Assembly: GCA_016937915.1 (NCBI GenBank)
Contig: JAFGVR010000222.1
Coordinates: 1-9,248 of the forward strand
From: Campylobacterales bacterium
GTDB taxonomy: Bacteria > Campylobacterota > Campylobacteria > Campylobacterales > Sulfurimonadaceae
Length of the DNA: 9,248 nucleotides
Reading direction: 5' to 3'
The position numbers and the translations under genes were made by a program. Below, piece after piece: positions 1 through 4,493 of this stretch (the first letter of the stretch is position 1; each line of letters opens with the position of its first letter). The notes below the pieces were generated by a model. That model had not been told where the DNA came from. It ran no database searches and saw nothing but the letters and a program-made list of their open reading frames with translations.

Positions 1-10
1 TAAATCTCAC

Positions 11-142
11 TTAATATCCCTTTAGTCCGTTATATCCATAATAAAAGTTTTGATATTTTTTTTCTCTTGTATCTCCCGAAGCTTTAAAATTGACTTGTCC
101 ACTTATTGTAACAGTAATGCTACCATTAATTTTACTTACATT
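11..142 (-). other. Startless open frame downstream of target 2 (possible gene remnant)
   Basis: The 131 bp beyond the target-2 stop contain an open frame with no usual start codon, bounded by TGA at 145-143 and TAA at 13-11. It reads about 43 residues, including INGSITVTISGQVNFKASGD and KKYQNFYYGYNGLKGY, which looks protein-like and beta-rich but matches no family I recognise. It could be the tail of a gene cut when target 2 was placed here, or chance. No convincing transcription terminator is seen in this stretch. Confidence 0.2.
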
Positions 143-2711
143 TCAACCAAAAACCTTCATTAGCCTCTACAGTATCAAAGCTTTCAAATCCTAAAGAGTT
201 TTGTATAGTTGTGTTTAAAAGCCATGAGTTGTTTTTATATTTCCATGCAGATACAAACTCTGAGTTACTACACCCAAACTCACTTAAAGATATATCGTTG
301 TTTGTTCCTAGTAAATGCCATCCTGCACCATGAGAAGTACCGTTTGTACTAGAGTTATCACTTATACTAAGATCAAAGTCATCATCAGCAAGTACCCAAA
401 AACCTTCACCGTTATATATACTTGCTATATTAGGAAGTTGAGCATTGTCTATAACAGTTTTTATATCTGCTTTGTTGGAAAATGCTCTCCACTGACTATT
501 TGTATATTTCCAGATTATACTTGCTTTTGTAGATATCTCAGCCACATTAGTTATACTCCCACTAACCAAGTTCCATCCAGCTTTTAGAGGTATAGTTAAG
601 CTAGTAGTGTTTTGTTCATATTCAGATGAAGTAGCTGGTGCGGTATATCCACCATCAGCTATAACCTGTTCTACTGTCACACTACTATCTCCATTATCTA
701 TCGTATCACTTGCCGTTTTATCCTCTAAGTCATATATAAAGTCTAATATATCAGGGATACCGTTTTGGTTATCATCTTTTGAGTATCTTGCATCATCACT
801 CCATACATCTTGGCTATCTTGGACACCATCTCCATCTGTATCTGAGAAAGTAACCGTAAAGTTTTTAAATAAAAAGTCTCTTACGCCGTTGTTATCTAGT
901 AGTGCTATAACTTTGTTTTCACCTATATTTAGTTTTGAAGCTTCAATAGTGTTATCACTAAGTACGACCCCGTTTACTGCATACTCTACAATCACCTCAC
1001 CACTGCTATCTATCTCACCATAGCTTCCAAGTGCTGTATCTACTTTTGATGCTTTTTTATTTAAAAGCTCACCTATTGTTAAGCTCTCACCATACTCTAC
1101 ACTACTAGGTATATTTAGCTTTGCATAAGGCATCATAAATATCTTTGATATAACTTTTGATAACTCACCTCTAGTTATCTCCCCTTGAGGGTTTGCAGTA
1201 TCGCTTGTCATAAACAAACCAAACACACGAGCTATTTTTGCATATTCTAAAAGTGTAGAGTTAGAAAAACTATCTGCATCGCTAAAAGTTATGCTAAGTA
1301 GTGAAAAACCTGCTAATCTCTCATCTAGTTTTAGAGTTTTTACTATCAGCCTTGCAAGCTCTTCTCTTGTTATATAAGTACTGCTTAAATCATCACTGCT
1401 AAAATCTATGGCTGAATTTTCTTTAGCATAAGTGTAGTACTTACCTGCCCACTCAGGGTAAACCTGAAGTACACTTTCATAGTTTGGCATCTCTATCTGT
1501 TTCGCTATTGAAGCTGATATTATCACCATTTTAAGAGTTTCTGCCATAGATGCATTATGTGATGGTCTAAATACTCTTTTAGTGCTATCACTTGGGTCTT
1601 CACTTCCCCATATAGCACCTTTTAGTGTAGCATAAGCTATATAGTTGAAGTTTTTAGTCATACCGTTTGCATCACTGTAAAAACTAGCTATATTTGTCTC
1701 ATCAAATCTAAGTACATTTATCTCTTTATCTGTAGTTGATTTACCATCACTTAAAGTTACTACTACTTTATGGATGATTTTAGTGTTATCTGTTGAGACA
1801 AGTACCAATTCATTGTTTGAGTTTATACTCGCACTCTCGCCATCACTGCTTTTTACACTTATACTCACACTATCGCCATCTGCATCGTAAACTAAAAGTG
1901 GTAGTATTAAAGTGCCTTCTTCATACCCTGCTATCTGATACTGTTGGTTTTCATCTAAAGTAGGTGGAGTATTTGTAAGGGTTTTTGACCAAAAAGTTTT
2001 AGAGTTATCTATCATAATTGTATTACCGTTTTCATCTAACAGTTTTACCACTAGCATATTTTCAGCCACAGAGGTATCTGGAGTGAGTGGCACTAAGAGT
2101 GTATCTTGGCTAAATGTAAAGTCACTTGAAGTTAGAGAGTTTGAGTATGTGTTACTAACTACCTCTACACTATATGCAGATATATCTTCACTGAACTTCC
2201 ATGACTTTGTGAAACTCTCTTTTGCTAAAGAGTTGTCTTGAAAATTTTCACTCTCAAGACTTAAAGTCTTGAGAGAATTATCAAATGGTTCAAATTGTCC
2301 GCCTCTAACACAACGAACATACGTACTACCTGTCTTACCGTAGTTGCCCGCGCCGCCATAGCCGAAGTCCACATCCCACGCATAGCTAGTGCTGTCAGCA
2401 TTTGTAGTAGAACTCCAGTAATAGCCAGAGGTGATATTTTCAAAAGTTGAATTTATTGATGGAATATATAGAGAATAATCAACTATACTTAAAAGTTCGT
2501 TTTTATTTGGAAGTCTCCAATCACTGTATCCTCCAAGCTTTAATGCCTCACAGTAGTCTATGGCTTCTTGCCATGTTTTAGTAAGCTCTTTTGCATCTGA
2601 GTTGTCTTGCCAAAATAGTCCCGTGGTATTGTCTGTTACAATATCGCCACTTTTACTAAAGTCTGCAAAAAGCAGATTAATTCCTATCAAAAGAAAAAGG
2701 ATCAATTTCAT
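132..2711 (-). CDS. DGR target protein 2: secreted multidomain protein with N-terminal DUF1566 variable domain
   Basis: An 859-residue exported protein. A signal peptide (KLILFLLIGINLLFA, cleavage near residue 16) leads directly into a DUF1566 C-type-lectin-like domain at ~22-138 with WQDNSDA, WQEAIDYCEAL, GGYSDWRLP, YWSSTT and YVRCVRGG; residues 93-138 are VR2. Then follow a probable Ig/cadherin-like domain (~245-335, with YDADGDSVSISV), three S-layer-homology-like segments (~345-400, ~418-462, ~476-525, including YITREELARLIVKTL and EITRGELSKVISKIF), a thrombospondin-3-like Ca-binding stretch (DTDGDGVQDSQD, DDNQNGIPDILDF, ~624-658), and two repeats of a GWNLVS...WKY...W...GFW module (~711-773 and ~797-855). 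The SLH-like part suggests attachment to the cell envelope. The ATG at 2711 has AGGAG six bases upstream and overlaps the RT gene by 35 bp, so the target is probably co-expressed with the RT. Residues 25-95 match target 1 at 57 of 71 positions. The ligand is unknown. Confidence 0.9.
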   Translation of the reverse strand: MKLILFLLIGINLLFADFSKSGDIVTDNTTGLFWQDNSDAKELTKTWQEAIDYCEALKLGGYSDWRLPNKNELLSIVDYSLYIPSINSTFENITSGYYWSSTTNADSTSYAWDVDFGYGGAGNYGKTGSTYVRCVRGGQFEPFDNSLKTLSLESENFQDNSLAKESFTKSWKFSEDISAYSVEVVSNTYSNSLTSSDFTFSQDTLLVPLTPDTSVAENMLVVKLLDENGNTIMIDNSKTFWSKTLTNTPPTLDENQQYQIAGYEEGTLILPLLVYDADGDSVSISVKSSDGESASINSNNELVLVSTDNTKIIHKVVVTLSDGKSTTDKEINVLRFDETNIASFYSDANGMTKNFNYIAYATLKGAIWGSEDPSDSTKRVFRPSHNASMAETLKMVIISASIAKQIEMPNYESVLQVYPEWAGKYYTYAKENSAIDFSSDDLSSTYITREELARLIVKTLKLDERLAGFSLLSITFSDADSFSNSTLLEYAKIARVFGLFMTSDTANPQGEITRGELSKVISKIFMMPYAKLNIPSSVEYGESLTIGELLNKKASKVDTALGSYGEIDSSGEVIVEYAVNGVVLSDNTIEASKLNIGENKVIALLDNNGVRDFLFKNFTVTFSDTDGDGVQDSQDVWSDDARYSKDDNQNGIPDILDFIYDLEDKTASDTIDNGDSSVTVEQVIADGGYTAPATSSEYEQNTTSLTIPLKAGWNLVSGSITNVAEISTKASIIWKYTNSQWRAFSNKADIKTVIDNAQLPNIASIYNGEGFWVLADDDFDLSISDNSSTNGTSHGAGWHLLGTNNDISLSEFGCSNSEFVSAWKYKNNSWLLNTTIQNSLGFESFDTVEANEGFWLKCK
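2251..2275. promoter_or_regulatory. 11-bp-stem hairpin downstream of VR2, inside coding sequence (DGR target hairpin)
   Basis: CTCTCAAGACT (2251-2261) and AGTCTTGAGAG (2265-2275) are perfect complements around a 3-base loop. The hairpin begins 22 bases beyond the VR2 homing core, close to the 18 bases seen for the VR1 palindrome, and both share a CTTTAA core on the coding strand. It encodes part of NSLKTLSLESEN, directly after the lectin-fold domain. Position, perfection and the shared core suggest it is the target-recognition hairpin known from BPP-1, kept here within an open reading frame. Confidence 0.7.
2294..2435 (-). repeat. DGR variable region VR2 (internal, near the N-terminus of target 2)
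   Basis: This 142-bp segment aligns without gaps to the TR, with 23 mismatches at template adenines and one non-adenine mismatch at 2297 (the same G/C position as in VR1). The homing core at 2298-2321 is identical to TR and VR1. Sixteen residues differ from the template peptide, many now Gly, Asp or Tyr, and none of the changed codons is a stop. VR1 and VR2 carry largely different substitutions, so they are independent mutagenesis outcomes rather than simple copies of each other. The reading frame continues for more than 700 codons past the homing segment. Confidence 0.95.
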
Positions 2712-3792
2712 TTATTACTCCTACTGTTTGTTTTAGTTTATAGCTATTAGCATGTTTGATATGCCCTAAAAATGAAGCTTGAACAGATAAGAACTGTTTT
2801 ATCTCTTCAAAATCCATTTTACCTTTTAGCTCATCGTATCTACTAAGATATTTTGCTTTTTTATATTTGTAGTTATTTACCACTCTTTTTCTAGTTAGTA
2901 CATAGTGTGGTCTTATGATATAACCTAAAAAATCCAAACCATCTTTATTTTCCTTTAAAATATATCTATCTCTTAATTTTAAAGCTAAATTATCGCTAAG
3001 ATACTTCACTATACTTTTGTATAGCTCTAAGAGTTTTTCTTTTGAGTTTTCAAAAAGCACAAAGTCATCTACATATCTTATGTATCTTTTACATTTAAGT
3101 TCCCGTTTTACGAAGTTGTCAAAATCATTCATATAAACATTTGCAAAAAACTGACTTGTAAGGTTACCTATTGGCAAACCTTTATTTTTATCTACTTTAA
3201 ACAATGTTTTGTGGCTTGGAATTTTTAAAAAATTGCTTTTAGTGCCTTTTAGTATCACATTTTTTGTAACATCTTGATATATTATTTTTTCACACAGCCA
3301 CAACATCTCATCTAACTTTATTTTTGTACCTTTTACCAAATGAAATGTTTTAACCAACATGCTTTGAAGTTTTGTATATAAGATATCTTTGTCTATTGTA
3401 TAAAAAAAGTTTTTTATATCTAGTTGCAGATAATATTTGCTCCCTCTGCTAAAGTGTAATGCCCTCTTTGTTGCATTATGTATCCCTTTATCTTTTCGAT
3501 TACTGTAACTATCATATATAAATTTAGGTTCATATATCTGTTCTAACAATGGTACGATTATATGATGGACTACTCTATCACTAAAATCTGCTGCAAAAAC
3601 TTCACGCATTTTTGGTGAATTGGTGATAAAGCACACACCTCTTTTGAAAGTGTATGTTTTATCATTTAAAGAAGTTTCTAAGTCACATAAATTCTCTAAA
3701 AGATTTTGTTCAAACTTTAAAGCATTGATTGTATTGCGCTTCAGTCTTCTACACTTTAGATAAGCAGTATAAATCTCTTTGAACTCAAACAT
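2677..3792 (-). CDS. DGR reverse transcriptase
   Basis: A 371-residue reverse transcriptase that copies TR RNA into adenine-mutagenised cDNA. Motifs in order: FITNSPKMREVFAADFSDRV near residues 55-75 (RT motif 1-2 region), LDIKNFFYTID at 124-134 (motif 3, first catalytic Asp), GLPIGNLTSQFFAN at 205-218 (motif 4), YVDDF at 240-244 (motif 5, catalytic Asp pair), and DFLGYIIRP around 287-295 (motif 6-7). The motif-4 sequence IGNLTSQ is the (I/V/L)GxxxSQ form characteristic of DGR RTs, whereas group II intron and retroviral RTs carry different versions. There is no maturase or endonuclease domain. The ATG at 3792 is chosen for its GGAG site and because the ATG at 3861 lies in the template. The gene begins four bases after the 142-bp TR, and its last 35 bp overlap the target-2 gene in another frame. 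Confidence 0.95.
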   Translation of the reverse strand: MFEFKEIYTAYLKCRRLKRNTINALKFEQNLLENLCDLETSLNDKTYTFKRGVCFITNSPKMREVFAADFSDRVVHHIIVPLLEQIYEPKFIYDSYSNRKDKGIHNATKRALHFSRGSKYYLQLDIKNFFYTIDKDILYTKLQSMLVKTFHLVKGTKIKLDEMLWLCEKIIYQDVTKNVILKGTKSNFLKIPSHKTLFKVDKNKGLPIGNLTSQFFANVYMNDFDNFVKRELKCKRYIRYVDDFVLFENSKEKLLELYKSIVKYLSDNLALKLRDRYILKENKDGLDFLGYIIRPHYVLTRKRVVNNYKYKKAKYLSRYDELKGKMDFEEIKQFLSVQASFLGHIKHANSYKLKQTVGVINEIDPFSFDRN

Positions 3793-3805
3793 TTTATTCT
3801 CCGCC
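3793..3805 (-). promoter_or_regulatory. Ribosome binding site of the RT inside the TR homing segment
   Basis: The minus strand reads GGCGGAGAATAAAATG, placing GGAG seven bases before the RT ATG at 3792-3790. The last G of GGAG is the one position where the template homing segment differs from both targets, which read GGACAA. The Shine-Dalgarno is therefore made from the 3' end of the TR. This fixes the RT start and argues against the in-frame ATG at 3861, which lies within the TR. Confidence 0.65.
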
Positions 3806-4072
3806 TCTAACACAACGAACATATTTACTATTTGTCTTATTGTTGTTGTTCGTGTTGCCATTGTTGAAGTTCACATTCCACGCATTGCTAGTGTTGTTAG
3901 CATTTGTAGTAGAACTCCAGTAATTGTTAGAGGTGATTAAGTCATATACTTTAGCTTTTACTATAAAAGTTGTGCAGTTATAGCAAAAGTACCAAACATC
4001 AACGATCTGGCTATATACACTATGGTGATAAGACCGCACAATAAAAAATAGCACACTTTTAAAATTTATCAT
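3794..4072 (-). other. Open reading frame running through the TR (probably not a real protein)
   Basis: A 92-codon frame starts with an ATG that overlaps the avd stop codon (ATGA), crosses the 131-bp avd-TR gap and the whole TR in the target-protein frame, and stops at TAA two bases before the RT ATG. Its first 45 or so residues (MINFKSVLFFIVRSYHHS...) resemble no domain I know, and the rest is the Asn-rich template peptide. The TR part is open because it must encode stop-free target sequence. The gap part may be open by chance, or may reflect an ancestral gene from which the TR was copied. Translation from the ATGA junction could keep ribosomes moving through the template into the RT, but nothing in the sequence proves it. 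Confidence 0.3.
3796..3937 (-). ncRNA. DGR template repeat (TR), transcribed template for mutagenic retrohoming
   Basis: This 142-bp segment lies between avd and the RT and matches VR1 (4496-4637) and VR2 (2294-2435) without gaps. All but one of the mismatches in each comparison fall on adenines of the TR coding strand. The direction of change and its position between avd and RT identify it as template rather than target. Read in the target frame it encodes ITS..YWSSTT...YVRCVRGG with 16 Asn codons in 46, almost all AAC or AAT, which cannot become a stop by changes at adenine alone. The homing segment at 3800-3823 is identical to both VRs; just beyond it the TR has G where the VRs have C (plus-strand position 3799). 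No strong hairpin follows the TR, unlike both VRs. The transcript probably runs from avd through the RT. Confidence 0.95.
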
Positions 4073-4434
4073 TTTAAAACTCCGGCTCTCTTTTTCTCAA
4101 AATAGTTAAACCATGCCTGAGCTTGTTTGCATACATCTATACATAGTTTTGTAGAGTGTTCAAAGCTCTTAAAAGAGCTAAAACTTTTTAGCTCTTTAGC
4201 AAGTTGCAGTAACATCTTGGTCTCTTCACACTTCTCAACCAAGCTATTTAAAATATCTTTTTTATCTTCACTTCTATTTGCACGATGGATCAAAAACAGT
4301 ATCTGTTTTGAATACTCTCGTAGATCTTGACCTATAGAGTATTTGCTATATTTTTCAAAACCTTTGACTATAGTCTCTATGTATGCACAAAAATCTAATG
4401 CTGATTTATATATAGGTAAATTCTCATATCTCAT
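4069..4434 (-). CDS. avd: DGR accessory variability determinant (Avd), four-helix-bundle protein
   Basis: A 121-residue, highly helical, Lys-rich protein. The opening MRYENLPIYKSALDF, then KYSIGQDLREYSKQILFLIHRAN, is the pattern of the Avd/23S-rRNA-intervening-sequence four-helix-bundle superfamily, and the length fits. In studied DGRs Avd forms a pentamer that binds RNA and the reverse transcriptase and is required for mutagenic cDNA synthesis; assignment here also rests on its place between target 1 and the TR. The ATG at 4434 has GGTGG five bases upstream. An in-frame TTG at 4446 lies in a T tract with no ribosome site, so I reject it. The gene follows target 1 after 59 bp that hold the palindrome. 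Its TGA overlaps, as ATGA (4072-4069), the ATG of an open frame running through the TR. Two overlapping hairpins occur in its 3' half (4164-4196). Confidence 0.87.
   Translation of the reverse strand: MRYENLPIYKSALDFCAYIETIVKGFEKYSKYSIGQDLREYSKQILFLIHRANRSEDKKDILNSLVEKCEETKMLLQLAKELKSFSSFKSFEHSTKLCIDVCKQAQAWFNYFEKKRAGVLK
4164..4196. repeat. Two mutually exclusive inverted repeats within avd
   Basis: AGCTCTT (4164-4170) pairs with AAGAGCT (4173-4179) across a 2-base loop. The same second arm, extended to AAGAGCTAAAA (4173-4183), pairs with TTTTAGCTCTT (4186-4196) across a 2-base loop. Because the middle arm is shared, only one hairpin can form at a time. The repeats lie in coding sequence for the KELKSFSSFKSF segment of Avd, so part of the symmetry may reflect the repeated Lys-Ser-Phe codons. 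Any regulatory role is speculative. Confidence 0.4.
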
Positions 4435-4457
4435 TTTAGCCACCAAAAAAAATTTCC

Positions 4458-4481
4458 CATAAAATCTTTAAAGATTTTATG
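4458..4481. promoter_or_regulatory. 24-bp perfect palindrome downstream of VR1 (DGR target hairpin)
   Basis: The two 12-base arms are CATAAAATCTTT and AAAGATTTTATG, a perfect palindrome starting 12 bases past the target-1 stop codon and 18 bases past the IMH core. As a stem-loop it would have a TTAA loop on a 10-bp stem. In the Bordetella phage BPP-1 DGR a hairpin or cruciform just downstream of the VR promotes recognition of the target and is absent beside the TR; position and symmetry here fit that role. A T8 tract lies a few bases further along the minus strand, so a weak intrinsic terminator is a second possibility, although the stem is very A/T-rich and the T tract is offset by five bases. 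Confidence 0.7.
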
Positions 4482-4493
4482 TAAAGTTTCAAA

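Noticed and set aside
315..1023. Plus-strand open frames at 315-587 and 607-1023, and others at 4127-4330, 4497-4697, 6223-6423, 6862-7176 and 7654-7899
   Set aside because: They lie antisense to well-supported minus-strand genes, have no domain-like sequence, and are explained by the antisense of low-complexity coding DNA.
2261..2443. Open frame over VR2 in another frame (and the similar one at 4436-4681 over VR1)
   Set aside because: Both are out-of-frame shadows of the variable regions. They resemble each other only because the VRs do.
2677..3792. Group II intron or retron RT
   Set aside because: There is no maturase or endonuclease domain, no intron RNA structure and no msr/msd. The IGNLTSQ motif, the Avd partner and the TR/VR pairs all indicate a DGR.
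3793..3861. Longer RT start at the ATG at 3861 (23 extra residues)
   Set aside because: Those codons are the template repeat in a different frame from the targets. The ATG at 3792 has a well-placed GGAG and gives the normal RT N-terminus.
4435..4446. TTG start for avd four codons upstream
   Set aside because: It is preceded by a T tract with no ribosome site; the ATG at 4434 begins the conserved MRYENLPIYK segment.
4440..4481. Palindrome plus T8 as a standard intrinsic terminator after target 1
   Set aside because: The stem is almost entirely A/T and the T tract begins five bases away. The matching hairpin after VR2 lies inside a gene, so a homing role explains both better; weak termination is not excluded.
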